From positions 129,940-193,939 of the forward strand of contig NZ_QFRK01000001.1 in the NCBI RefSeq assembly GCF_003143855.1: a stretch of DNA of 64,000 bases, written 5' to 3'. Positions 35,726 through 44,648 of this stretch are shown piece after piece (position 1 is the stretch's first letter; every line of letters starts with the position of its first letter). Made by a program: the position numbers and the translations under genes. The notes beneath the pieces were generated by a model. It saw only the letters and a program-made list of their open reading frames with translations, searched no databases and was not told the DNA's origin. This DNA comes from Streptomyces sp. NWU339 (GTDB lineage Bacteria; Actinomycetota; Actinomycetes; Streptomycetales; Streptomycetaceae).

Positions 35726-37022
35726 CGAACGTGCCCTGGACGAGGTCGTGACGTTCACCTCCGAACTCATCCGGATCGACACCACCAACAGGGGCGGGGG
35801 CGACTGCCGGGAGCGGCCCGCCGCCGAGTACGCGGCGGAGCGGCTCGCCGGGGCGGGCCTGGAGCCGGTGCTGCTGGAGCGCACCCCCGGCCGGACCAAC
35901 GTCGTCGCGCGCCTCGCGGGCACCGATCCGACGGCCGACGCGCTCCTCGTCCACGGCCACCTCGACGTCGTACCTGCCGAGGCCGCCGACTGGAGCGTGC
36001 ACCCGTTCTCCGGCGAGGTGCGCGACGGGGTGGTCTGGGGTCGCGGCGCCGTCGACATGAAGAACATGGACGCGATGATCCTCGCCGTGGTGCGGGCCTG
36101 GGCGCGGCAGGGCGTGCGGCCCCGGCGCGACATCGTGATCGCGTTCACCGCGGACGAGGAGGCCAGCGCCGAGGACGGCTCCGGGTTCCTCGCAGACCGG
36201 CACGCGGCGCTCTTCGAGGGCTGCACCGAGGGGATCAGCGAATCGGGTGCCTTCACCGTCCACGACGGCTCCGGCCGGCAGCTCTACCCGATCGCGGCGG
36301 GGGAGCGCGGCACGGCCTGGCTGAAGCTGACCGCGCGCGGGCGGGCCGGGCACGGCTCCAAGGTCAACCAGGACAACGCGGTGACCCGTCTCGCCGCCGC
36401 CGTCGCCCGCATAGGCGAGCACGAGTGGCCGCTGCGGCTCACCCCGACCGTCCGTGCGGCGCTCACCGAACTCGCCGCCCTGTACGGTGTCGACCCCGAC
36501 CTGTCCGACGTGGACACGCTGCTCGCCAAGCTGGGCCCGGCCGCGAAACTCGTCGAGCACACCCTCCGCAACAGCAGCAACCCGACGATGCTGGACGCCG
36601 GTTACAAGGTCAATGTGATTCCCGGGCAGGCCGTGGCCCACATCGACGGGCGGTATCTGCCCGGCGGGGAGGACGAGTTCCGCGCCACCATGGACCGGCT
36701 CACCGGGCCGGACGTGGACTGGGAGTTCGAGCACCGGGAGCCGGCCCTCGAGGCGCCGGTGGATTCGAGGACGTTCGCGCGGATGCGGGCCGCCGTTCAG
36801 GAGTTCGCGCCCGAGGGGCACACCGTGCCGTACTGCATGTCCGGCGGCACGGACGCCAAGCAGTTCTCCCGCCTCGGTATCACCGGCTACGGGTTCGCCC
36901 CGCTGAAACTGCCGGAGGGCTTCGACTACCAGGCCCTCTTCCACGGAGTCGACGAGCGCGTCCCGGTCGAGGCGCTCCACTTCGGTGTCCGCGTCCTCGA
37001 CCGGTTCCTGCGGACGGCCTGA
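35718..37022 (+). CDS. M20/M25/M40-family metallopeptidase
   Basis: 434 aa dizinc exopeptidase. Metal ligands: HGHLDVVP near residue 75, GRGAVDMKN bridging Asp, TADEEAS Glu pair near residue 150 and the C-terminal LFHGVDERVP His. The lid dimerisation domain holds RGRAGHGSKV. It should trim dipeptides, acylated amino acids or similar. Starting ATG at 35718 overlaps the M55 stop by 8 bp with GGAGGAG just upstream, so the two are co-translated; a longer frame from 35424 is just overlap. Confidence 0.92.
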   Translation: MADERALDEVVTFTSELIRIDTTNRGGGDCRERPAAEYAAERLAGAGLEPVLLERTPGRTNVVARLAGTDPTADALLVHGHLDVVPAEAADWSVHPFSGEVRDGVVWGRGAVDMKNMDAMILAVVRAWARQGVRPRRDIVIAFTADEEASAEDGSGFLADRHAALFEGCTEGISESGAFTVHDGSGRQLYPIAAGERGTAWLKLTARGRAGHGSKVNQDNAVTRLAAAVARIGEHEWPLRLTPTVRAALTELAALYGVDPDLSDVDTLLAKLGPAAKLVEHTLRNSSNPTMLDAGYKVNVIPGQAVAHIDGRYLPGGEDEFRATMDRLTGPDVDWEFEHREPALEAPVDSRTFARMRAAVQEFAPEGHTVPYCMSGGTDAKQFSRLGITGYGFAPLKLPEGFDYQALFHGVDERVPVEALHFGVRVLDRFLRTA

Positions 37023-37038
37023 GCGAATGGGGGAAACG

Positions 37039-38991
37039 GTGCAGATCCTGCCCTACGGCGAGTGGCCCTCGCCCATCGACGCGGCCACGGCCGCGGCACA
37101 CGACGGAAAGCCCGAGTTCGTGGGGTTCGTCGGGGACGAGGTGTGGTGGACCGAGCCCCGGCCCGCCGAGGGCGGCCGGCGCACCCTGGTGCGCCGGCAC
37201 TCCGACGGCACGGAGGTGTCCGTGCTGTCGGCGCCGTGGAACGTGCGCAGCCGGGTCGTCGAGTACGGCGGACGGCCCTGGGCCGGGTTCGTCCGGGACG
37301 ACGACCCGCTCGTGGTGTTCGTGAACTTCGCCGACCAGCGCCTCCACCGCTATGAACCCGGCGGCGAGCCGCGTCCGCTGACCCCTCTCTCCCCGGTGGG
37401 GCAGGGGCTGCGCTGGGCCGAGCCGACGCTGCTGCCGGACCGCGGCGAGGTGTGGTGCGTCCTGGAGGAGTTCACCGGCGACGGGCCGAGCGAGGTGCGC
37501 CGCGTCCTGGCCGCCGTACCGCTGGACGGCTCGGCCGCCGAGGACCGCGGCGCTGTCCGTGAACTCACCGACGACCGGAACCGGTTCGTCACCGGTCCGC
37601 GCCTGTCACCCGACGGGCGGCGCGTCGCCTGGCTGGCCTGGGACCATCCGCGCATGCCGTGGGACGGCACCGAACTGCGTCTCGCCGAGGTCGCACCCGA
37701 CGGCACCCTGCACGACGCCCGCACCGTGGCCGGCGGCCCCGGCGAGTCCATCGCCCAGGCCGACTGGACGCACGACGGCCGGCTGCTTCACACGAGTGAC
37801 CGCACCGGCTGGTGGAACCTCTACCTCGACGGCGAACCGGTCTGCCCGCGCGAGGAGGAGTTCGGCGGACCGCTGTGGCAGCCGGGATCGCGCTGGTTCG
37901 CCCCGCTGGACAGCGGCCTGATCGCCGTCGTGCACGGCCGGGGCGCCACCGCGCTCGGCATACTCGACCCCGAGACGGGCGAGGTCGTCGACGCCGCCGG
38001 GCCCTGGACCGAGTTCGCGCCCACGCTCACGGCGCACGGCGAGCGGGTCGTCGCCGTCGGAGCCGGACCCCGCAGCGCCCCCGAGGTGGTGGAACTGGAC
38101 ACCCGCACCGGCAGGACCCGGGTGATCGGAGCCCCGCACAAGGACGCCGTGGACCCCGCCCACTACCCCGACCCGCAGGTCCGCACCTTCACCGGTCCGG
38201 GCGGCCGGGAGATCCACGCCCATGTGTACCCGCCGCACCACCCCGACTGCGTCGCGCCCGACGGCCAACTGCCGCCGTACGTGGTCTGGGCACACGGCGG
38301 GCCCACCGGCCGGGCCCCCCTCGTGCTCGACCTGGGGATCGCCTACTTCACCTCACGCGGCATCGGCGTCGTGGAGGTCAACTACAGCGGCTCCACCGGA
38401 TACGGACGCGCCTACCGCGACCGGCTGCGCGAGCAGTGGGGCGTGGTCGACGTCGAGGACTGCGCGGCCGTCGCGCTCGCCCTCGCCGACGAGGGCACCG
38501 CCGACCGCGACCGGCTCGCCATCCGCGGCGGCAGCGCCGGCGGCTGGACCACGGCCGCCTCCCTCACCACGACCGACGTCTACGCCTGCGGCACCATCCT
38601 CTACCCGGTGCTCGACCTGACCGGCTGGGGCCCGGGGGAGACCCACGACCTCGAGTCCGAGTACCTCGAGAGCCTCATCGGCCCGCGCGCCGAGGTCCCC
38701 GAGCGGTACGCCGAACGCTCGCCCGCCGCGCACGCCGACCGGCTCACCGCCCCCTTCCTGCTGCTCCAGGGCCTGGACGACGTCATCTGCCCTCCCGTGC
38801 AGTGCGAGCGGTTCCTGGCCCGGCTGAAGGGAAGGAAGGTGCCGCACGCGTATCTCACCTTCGAGGGCGAGGGGCACGGCTTCCGGCGCACGGACACCAT
38901 GGTGCGGGCCCTGGAGGCGGAACTGTCGCTGTACGCCCAGGTGTTCGGCCTGACGGTGCGGGGAGTGCCGGTACTGGAGCTCACCGAATGA
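37039..38991 (+). CDS. S9-family prolyl oligopeptidase-like peptidase
   Basis: 650 aa. An N-terminal beta-propeller (about 30-380) precedes an alpha/beta hydrolase with nucleophile motif IRGGSAGGWTT, Asp in LQGLDDVICPP and His in GEGHGFRR. It cleaves short peptides, probably acylaminoacyl or prolyl type, in the cytoplasm since no signal peptide is present. I prefer the GTG at 37039 because GGGGGAAA sits directly upstream; the in-frame ATG at 37027 would add four residues and lacks a ribosome site. It follows the M20 stop by 16 bp. Confidence 0.9.
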   Translation: MQILPYGEWPSPIDAATAAAHDGKPEFVGFVGDEVWWTEPRPAEGGRRTLVRRHSDGTEVSVLSAPWNVRSRVVEYGGRPWAGFVRDDDPLVVFVNFADQRLHRYEPGGEPRPLTPLSPVGQGLRWAEPTLLPDRGEVWCVLEEFTGDGPSEVRRVLAAVPLDGSAAEDRGAVRELTDDRNRFVTGPRLSPDGRRVAWLAWDHPRMPWDGTELRLAEVAPDGTLHDARTVAGGPGESIAQADWTHDGRLLHTSDRTGWWNLYLDGEPVCPREEEFGGPLWQPGSRWFAPLDSGLIAVVHGRGATALGILDPETGEVVDAAGPWTEFAPTLTAHGERVVAVGAGPRSAPEVVELDTRTGRTRVIGAPHKDAVDPAHYPDPQVRTFTGPGGREIHAHVYPPHHPDCVAPDGQLPPYVVWAHGGPTGRAPLVLDLGIAYFTSRGIGVVEVNYSGSTGYGRAYRDRLREQWGVVDVEDCAAVALALADEGTADRDRLAIRGGSAGGWTTAASLTTTDVYACGTILYPVLDLTGWGPGETHDLESEYLESLIGPRAEVPERYAERSPAAHADRLTAPFLLLQGLDDVICPPVQCERFLARLKGRKVPHAYLTFEGEGHGFRRTDTMVRALEAELSLYAQVFGLTVRGVPVLELTE

Positions 38992-39923
38992 GCAGGGTCG
39001 AGCCATTGCTGCGGCCGCCCCGGCCCGGTCCCGGTGCCCGGGTGGCCGTCGTCGCGCCCAGCGGGCCCGTGCCGGAGGAGCGGCTCCAGAGCGGGCTGGA
39101 CGTGCTGCGCGGCTGGGACCTCGACCCGGTGGTCGCCCCCCACGTCCTGGACCGGCACCAAGACTTCGACTACCTCGCCGGCACGGACGCCGACCGGGCC
39201 GCCGACCTGCAGTCCGCCTGGTGCGACCCCGCCGTGGACGTGGTGATGTGCGCCCGGGGCGGCTACGGCGCACAGCGCATGGTCGACCTGCTCGACTGGA
39301 CGGCGATGCGGGCCGCCGGGCCGAAGGTGTTCGTCGGGTTCAGCGACATCACCGCCCTGCACGAGGCGTTCGCCACCCGGCTCGGCCTGGTCACCCTGCA
39401 CGGGCCGATGGCGGCGGGCATCGACTTCGTCAAGAACGCACGCGCGCAGGAGCACTTGAAGGCGACCCTCCTCGCCCCGGAGACCGTCCGCACCATCACC
39501 TCCCCCGACGGCACCGCGCTGGTCCCCGGGCGGGCGCGGGGCGTCACCCTCGGCGGCTGCCTCGCCCTGCTCGCCGCCGACCTCGGCACCCCGCACGCCA
39601 GAGGCTCCGCGCGCGGCGGGCTGCTGTGCCTGGAGGACGTGGGGGAGGAGCCGTACCGGCTCGACCGGTACCTCACCCAACTCCTGCGGGCCGGATGGTT
39701 CGACGGGGTGTCGGGGCTGCTGCTCGGCTCCTGGGCGCAGTGCGAGCCGTACGAGACGGTGCGGGCCCTGCTCGCCGACCGGCTCGGCGGCCTGGGCGTG
39801 CCCGTGGCCGAGCGGTTCGGCTTCGGTCACTGCGACGGGGCGCTCACCCTCCCCTTCGGAGTCCCGGCCGAACTCGACGCGGAGGCGGGCACCCTGACAC
39901 TCGACGAACCGGCACTGAGCTGA
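38988..39923 (+). CDS. S66-family LD-carboxypeptidase
   Basis: 311 aa. The nucleophile Ser lies in FVGFSDITALH near residue 120, the charge-relay Glu in LLCLEDVGEEP, and the His in RFGFGHCDGALTLPFG. RPGARVAVVAPSGP-like residues open the Rossmann-like N-terminus (GARVAVVAPSGPVPEE). S66 enzymes cut the L,D bond of tetrapeptides during murein recycling, or hydrolyse microcin C7-type peptides. Its ATG overlaps the S9 stop by 4 bp (ATGA), completing the four-peptidase run. Confidence 0.92.
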   Translation: MSRVEPLLRPPRPGPGARVAVVAPSGPVPEERLQSGLDVLRGWDLDPVVAPHVLDRHQDFDYLAGTDADRAADLQSAWCDPAVDVVMCARGGYGAQRMVDLLDWTAMRAAGPKVFVGFSDITALHEAFATRLGLVTLHGPMAAGIDFVKNARAQEHLKATLLAPETVRTITSPDGTALVPGRARGVTLGGCLALLAADLGTPHARGSARGGLLCLEDVGEEPYRLDRYLTQLLRAGWFDGVSGLLLGSWAQCEPYETVRALLADRLGGLGVPVAERFGFGHCDGALTLPFGVPAELDAEAGTLTLDEPALS

Positions 39924-40003
39924 TCCCGTCCGGCACCGGCACGGGCACGCCCGGCGCGCGGGCACGTCCGGCGGCCCCGGGGTGCCCGGGGTAGGGTCGC
40001 ACC

Positions 40004-40555
40004 GTGCCGCACACCGCCTCCCGCCACCTCGCCGAGGGCCCCCGCGTGGGGATACGGCACTTCACCCACGCGGACAGCGCGGAGTTCACCGCCCGCGCCC
40101 GGGAGAGCAAGGACCTGCACCGCCCCTGGCTGTTCCCGCCGGACCACGCCGCGGCGTACTCCGCGTACGCGGAGCAACTGATCCGGGACCCCGCCAAGGC
40201 CGGCTTCCTGGTCTGTGAGAAGGCCGACGGCTCCATCGCCGGGTTCATCAACATCAACAACATCGTCCACGGCGCGTTCCAGAGCGGTGCCCTCGGCTAC
40301 GGCGCGTTCGCGCACGCGGCGGGTCGCGGCCTGATGCGCGAAGGACTGGAGCTCGTCGTACGGCACGCGTTCGGGCCGATGCGGCTGCACCGGCTGGAGA
40401 TCAACGTGCAGCCCGCCAACGCCGCCTCCATCGCCCTGGCCCGCAGTTGCGGATTCCGCCTGGAGGGCTTCTCACCGGACATGCTCTTCATCGACGGGGC
40501 CTGGCGCGACCACGAACGCTGGGCGCTCACCCAGGAGATGCGCAACCCCCGCTGA
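40004..40555 (+). CDS. GNAT acetyltransferase (RimJ/RimL type)
   Basis: 183 aa. The acetyl-CoA loop appears in AHAAGRGLMREGLELVVRHAF and the C-terminal strand-helix in NVQPANAASIALARSCGFRLEG, as in ribosomal-protein N-acetyltransferases and amino-glycan-type relatives. Substrate unknown. GTG start at 40004; AGGG lies about 10 bases upstream. The 80 bp after the S66 gene are GC-rich with possible hairpins, so linkage to the peptidase run is doubtful. Confidence 0.87.
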   Translation: MPHTASRHLAEGPRVGIRHFTHADSAEFTARARESKDLHRPWLFPPDHAAAYSAYAEQLIRDPAKAGFLVCEKADGSIAGFININNIVHGAFQSGALGYGAFAHAAGRGLMREGLELVVRHAFGPMRLHRLEINVQPANAASIALARSCGFRLEGFSPDMLFIDGAWRDHERWALTQEMRNPR

Positions 40556-40577
40556 CCCCCTGCCCGCCGCCGTCCCG

Positions 40578-40615
40578 GTCGGCGCGTCCCGCCCCTGTTC
40601 AGACGGGCGGCCGAC
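40578..40615 (+). terminator. Possible hairpin after GNAT gene
   Basis: Outer arms GTCGGC/GCCGAC plus an inner CGCCC/GGGCG pairing with a bulge on the left arm. It lies between the GNAT stop and the DUF5107 start. The bulge makes it weaker than the other terminators listed. Confidence 0.35.
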
Positions 40616-40632
40616 GGCTTCCATGGGTAACC

Positions 40633-42615
40633 GTGACGACGATCCGACGTGACACGACGACCCTGCCCGCCGCACACCTGGGCCCGGACAACCCCCTGCC
40701 CGCCCTGCGGCCCCTCGACGAGGCACACCGCATCGAGGACCGCGACAAGGAGGACCTGCCGCGCGACATGGCCCGGCAGGTCGGCTACGCCCCCCTGCAC
40801 AGCCTGCTGCCCGTACGGGTCCGTGACGGCTACGACCGGCACCGCCGGCCCCGCCCGCTGGACACCCTGGTGATCGAGAACGACCGGCTGCGGGCCACCG
40901 TGCTGCCCGGCCTCGGCGGCCGGGTCTCCTCCCTGCTCCACAAACCGACCGGCCGTGAACTCCTGTACCGCAACCCGGTGTTCCAGCCCGCCAACTTCGC
41001 CCTCAACGGTGCCTGGTTCTCCGGCGGCATCGAATGGAACATCGGCGCCACCGGCCACACCACCCTCTCCTGCGCACCCGTGCACGCCGCCCGCGTGCCC
41101 GCTCCCGACGGCGGGGAGATGCTGCGCCTGTGGGAGTGGGAACGGCTGCGCGACCTGCCCTTCCAGGTAGACCTGTGGCTGCCCGACGGCTCCGACTTTT
41201 TGTACGTCGGCGTCCGCGTCCGCAACCCGCACGAGCGGCCGGTGCCGACCTACTGGTGGTCCAACATCGCCGTCCCCGAGGAGTGCAGGGTCCTCGCCCC
41301 CGCCGAGGAGGCCTGGCAGTTCGGCTACGAGCGGCGACTGCGCCGGGTGCCGGTGCCCGAGTACGACGGCGTCGACCGCACGTACCCGCCGAACAGCACC
41401 TACGCCGCCGACTACTTCTACGAGGTGCCGGACGACCGCAGGCGCTGGATCGCCGCCCTGGACGCCGACGGCCACGGGCTGGTGCAGACGTCCACCGACG
41501 CGCTGCGCGGCCGGAAGCTGTTCGTGTGGGGCCGGGGGCCCGGCGGGCGGCGCTGGCAGGAGTGGCTCACCGAGCCGGGCACCGGCGGTTACTGCGAGAT
41601 CCAGGCCGGGCTCGCCCGCACCCAGCTCGAACACGTCCGGCTGGAGGCCGGCAGCGAGGTGACCTGGCTGGAGGCGTACGGACCGCTCGACGCACCGTCG
41701 TGGTCAGGACGGTGGCCCGATGTACTGAGTGAGACGGAGACCCGGCTGGAGGCGGCCCTGCCGCGCGCCGAGGTCGACGCGGCCCACGCGGCCTGGCTGC
41801 CGCACGCCGACGCCGAACCCGGCGAGAAGCTGGCCATCGGCTCCGGCTGGGGCGCGCTGGAAGTACTGCGTGCCGGCTGGAAGCTGCCCGGTACACCGTT
41901 CGACGCGAGCACGCTGACCGCGGACCAGGAACCCTGGCTGCACCTGCTGCGAGCCGGCTCCCTCCCCGAGCCGCCCGGCAGCCGGCCGCCCGGCGGGACG
42001 CTGGTCGCCACCCACTGGCGGGACATGCTCGAGACGGCCCCCGCGACCCCCCTCACCGAATACCACCTCGGCATCGCCCAGTGGCACGCCGGTGACCGGG
42101 CACAGGCGGTGCGCAGTTGGGAACGGGGCCTGCGGGACGCCCGGCCGACGCGCCGCTGGGCGACCCTGCGCTGCCTCGCCGTGGCCGACCAGGAGGACCG
42201 CAACCCCGAGCGCGCCGCCGACCGCTACAGGCAGGCCTTCGACGATCTGTGGAGCGCGGCCGGGGAGGCACCACGCCTCGCCGGCGGCGGTGACGCCGAG
42301 CCGTGGGCTCCGGTCGTCGCCGCACTCGGGCGGGAGGCGACCGAGGCGCTGCTCGCAGTGGGGCGTACCGCGGACGCGCGGTCCGTGTGGCGGAGGCTGG
42401 ACCCCGCGGTCCGGGCGGGCGGACGGCTGCGCCTGGTGGAGGCGGCGCTGCTGCTCGCCGAGGGCCTGCGCGACGAGGCCCGCGCCGTGTTCGACGCGGG
42501 CTTCGAGGTCGCCGACCTGCGGGAGGGGGACGAGGTGATCGGACGGATGTGGCAGCGGCTCACCACGGAGCCGCTGCCCCAGCGGTACGACTTCCGGATG
42601 CGGCCCGCACCGTGA
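40633..42615 (+). CDS. DUF5107 domain protein with TPR-like C-terminus
   Basis: 660 aa. Residues about 75-370 form a galactose-mutarotase-like beta sandwich of the DUF5107 type: VLPGLGGRVSSLLHKPTGRE, YRNPVFQPANFALNGAWFSG, IEWNIGATGHT. The C-terminal part (about 475-640) is helical with TPR-like repeats (YHLGIAQWHAGDRAQAVRSW). Such proteins are associated with carbohydrate use, but no reaction is established. The GTG at 40633 is the best available start (VTTIRRD), yet it has no recognisable ribosome site; an ATG at 40623 is out of frame. Confidence 0.78.
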   Translation: MTTIRRDTTTLPAAHLGPDNPLPALRPLDEAHRIEDRDKEDLPRDMARQVGYAPLHSLLPVRVRDGYDRHRRPRPLDTLVIENDRLRATVLPGLGGRVSSLLHKPTGRELLYRNPVFQPANFALNGAWFSGGIEWNIGATGHTTLSCAPVHAARVPAPDGGEMLRLWEWERLRDLPFQVDLWLPDGSDFLYVGVRVRNPHERPVPTYWWSNIAVPEECRVLAPAEEAWQFGYERRLRRVPVPEYDGVDRTYPPNSTYAADYFYEVPDDRRRWIAALDADGHGLVQTSTDALRGRKLFVWGRGPGGRRWQEWLTEPGTGGYCEIQAGLARTQLEHVRLEAGSEVTWLEAYGPLDAPSWSGRWPDVLSETETRLEAALPRAEVDAAHAAWLPHADAEPGEKLAIGSGWGALEVLRAGWKLPGTPFDASTLTADQEPWLHLLRAGSLPEPPGSRPPGGTLVATHWRDMLETAPATPLTEYHLGIAQWHAGDRAQAVRSWERGLRDARPTRRWATLRCLAVADQEDRNPERAADRYRQAFDDLWSAAGEAPRLAGGGDAEPWAPVVAALGREATEALLAVGRTADARSVWRRLDPAVRAGGRLRLVEAALLLAEGLRDEARAVFDAGFEVADLREGDEVIGRMWQRLTTEPLPQRYDFRMRPAP

Positions 42616-42624
42616 CCGCGTGAC

Positions 42625-42978
42625 TCAGACGGTGGCGCGGCGGTCCGCGTACTCGTAGACCGCCCCGTCCGGGTGCCGTGCGATGAGGTTGCGGCCCACC
42701 GGGGTGGGGAGCGGGCCCGCGACGATGTCCGCGCCCATCTCCGCGAGTACCCGACCGGCCTCCTCGACGTCCTGCACCGCGATGGTCGCCGCCACCTTGC
42801 GCAGCACGTCCAGTTCGGCCGCGGGACCGCTCATCAGCAGGAAACAGCCGACCGCGGCCACGTGGACACCGGCCCGCTCGAAGCGGAGCGCCTTGCCTCC
42901 CGCCAGCCGCTCGTAGAAGGGGATCGCGGTCTCGATGTCGTCGACGCAGACGCGCAGCGTGGCACCCAGTATCTCCAT
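42625..42978 (-). CDS. VOC-family (glyoxalase-like) protein
   Basis: 117 aa with the paired beta-alpha-beta-beta-beta units of vicinal oxygen chelate proteins: LRVCVDDIETAIPFYERLAG at the start and NLIARHPDGAVYEYADRR at the end, where the Glu would be a metal ligand. Function may be dioxygenase, glyoxalase or drug binding; nothing nearby decides. It converges on the DUF5107 gene with a 9-bp gap and is divergent from the oxidoreductase gene. Confidence 0.8.
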   Translation of the reverse strand: MEILGATLRVCVDDIETAIPFYERLAGGKALRFERAGVHVAAVGCFLLMSGPAAELDVLRKVAATIAVQDVEEAGRVLAEMGADIVAGPLPTPVGRNLIARHPDGAVYEYADRRATV

Positions 42979-43136
42979 GCGGCGAGCCTAGGGCCTGTCC
43001 TTCGGATCACGCCGGACTTCCGGGGGCCGGAAAGCGCCGGAGGCGCGGGGGCGCGGGCCGGTGCACGTTTGGCGGCCGCGGCGAGGGAAACGCGGAAGTC
43101 TCCCGAGCCATGCGACGACAGCGCTGGAGGCGAACC

Positions 43137-44648
43137 GTGAGTCGACCCCGCATCGTGATCATCGGTGCCGGCTTCGCCGGATACCGCACGGCCCGCACCC
43201 TGTCCCGGCTCGCCCGGGGAAGGGCCGAGATCACCCTGCTGAATCCGACCGACTACTTTCTGTACCTGCCCCTGCTGCCCCAGGTCGCCGCCGGCATCCT
43301 GGAACCGCGCCGCGTCACCGTCTCCCTCTCCGGCACGCTGCCGTACGTGCGACTGGTGCTGGGCGAGGCCGACGGCATCGACCTCGACGAGCGGACCGTG
43401 CGCTACACCGACCCCGAGGGGGACCGCGGCACCCTCTCCTACGACCGGCTGGTGCTGGCCGCCGGCAGCGTCAACAAGCTGCTGCCGATCCCCGGCGTCG
43501 CCGAGCACGCCCACGGCTTCCGCGGTCTGCCCGAGGCGCTGTATCTGCGCGACCACGTGACCCGGCAGATGGAACTCGCGGCCGCCACCGACGACCCCGC
43601 GAGCTGCGCCGCCCGGTGCACCTTCGTCGTGGTCGGAGCCGGTTACACCGGAACCGAAGTCGCCACGCACGGAAAGCTGTTCAGCGACGCGCAGGTGCAC
43701 AGGCATCCCCTGCGGACGGGCATGCGACCGCGCTGGCTGCTGCTGGACATCGCCGACCGCGTCCTGCCCGAACTCGACGAACGGCTCTCCTCCACCGCCG
43801 ACCGGGTGCTGCGCGAACGGGGTGTGGAGGTACGGATGGGGACCTCCGTGAAGGAGGCCACGCACGACGGAGTGCTGCTGACCGACGGCGAGTTCGTCGA
43901 CACGAGGACGCTGGTGTGGTGCGTGGGCGTGCGGCCCGATCCGCTCGCCGAGTCGCTGGGCCTGTCCATGGAACGCGGGCGGCTGCTGGTGGACCCGCAC
44001 CTGCGGGTGCCGGGGCGGCCCGAGGTGTTCGCCTGCGGTGACGCGGCGGCGGTGCCCGATCTGGAGAAGCCCGGCCAGTACACCCCGATGACCGCGCAGC
44101 ACGCCTGGCGGCAGGGCAAGCTCTGCGCGCACAACATCGCCGCCTCCCTCGGTGACGGCCAGCCGCGCGCCTACCGTCACCGCGAGCTGGGGTTCGTGGT
44201 GGACCTGGGTGGCGTCAAGGGGGCGGCCAACCCGTTCGGCGTCAATCTGTCCGGCCCGGTGGCCGGAGCGGTCGCCCGCGGCTACCACCTCGCGGCGATG
44301 CCCGGTAACCGGGTGCGCGTCGCCGCCGACTGGCTGCTGGACGCCGTACTGCCGCGTCAGGCGGTGCAGTTGGGGCTCGTACGGTCCTGGTCGGTGCCGT
44401 TGGACACGGCGTCCCCGGAACTCGCCCGGGTGCCGTCCGGCCCGGAGCGGAAGCGGTCCGGCGACGAGACCGCCGAGCCGGCCGGGAACCGACCGGGCGG
44501 GGAGGCGGCGAAGAGCCGGCCCGGAGGCGAGCCCGCGAAGAGCCGGCCCGGCCCCCGGCCGCCCACCGGCTCCCACGCCTCCCCCGGCCCCGTCAAGCGC
44601 ACCGACTGCCCCGCCGATCCCCGCGATCAGGCCGAAGGAGACTCATGA
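43137..44648 (+). CDS. NAD(P)/FAD-dependent oxidoreductase, NDH-2-like
   Basis: 503 aa. FAD motif IVIIGAGFAGYRTARTL at the N-terminus, NAD motif FVVVGAGYTGTEVA near residue 165, and VFACGDAAAVPD near residue 300, as in type II NADH:quinone dehydrogenases. LNPTDYFLYLPLLPQVAAG is the conserved substrate-loop region. From about residue 430 the chain becomes a low-complexity Arg/Pro/Gly tail with repeated KSRPGGE units and no homology. It could donate electrons from NADH to menaquinone. GGAGG precedes the GTG at 43137. The stop overlaps the transketolase ATG by 4 bp. Confidence 0.88.
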   Translation: MSRPRIVIIGAGFAGYRTARTLSRLARGRAEITLLNPTDYFLYLPLLPQVAAGILEPRRVTVSLSGTLPYVRLVLGEADGIDLDERTVRYTDPEGDRGTLSYDRLVLAAGSVNKLLPIPGVAEHAHGFRGLPEALYLRDHVTRQMELAAATDDPASCAARCTFVVVGAGYTGTEVATHGKLFSDAQVHRHPLRTGMRPRWLLLDIADRVLPELDERLSSTADRVLRERGVEVRMGTSVKEATHDGVLLTDGEFVDTRTLVWCVGVRPDPLAESLGLSMERGRLLVDPHLRVPGRPEVFACGDAAAVPDLEKPGQYTPMTAQHAWRQGKLCAHNIAASLGDGQPRAYRHRELGFVVDLGGVKGAANPFGVNLSGPVAGAVARGYHLAAMPGNRVRVAADWLLDAVLPRQAVQLGLVRSWSVPLDTASPELARVPSGPERKRSGDETAEPAGNRPGGEAAKSRPGGEPAKSRPGPRPPTGSHASPGPVKRTDCPADPRDQAEGDS

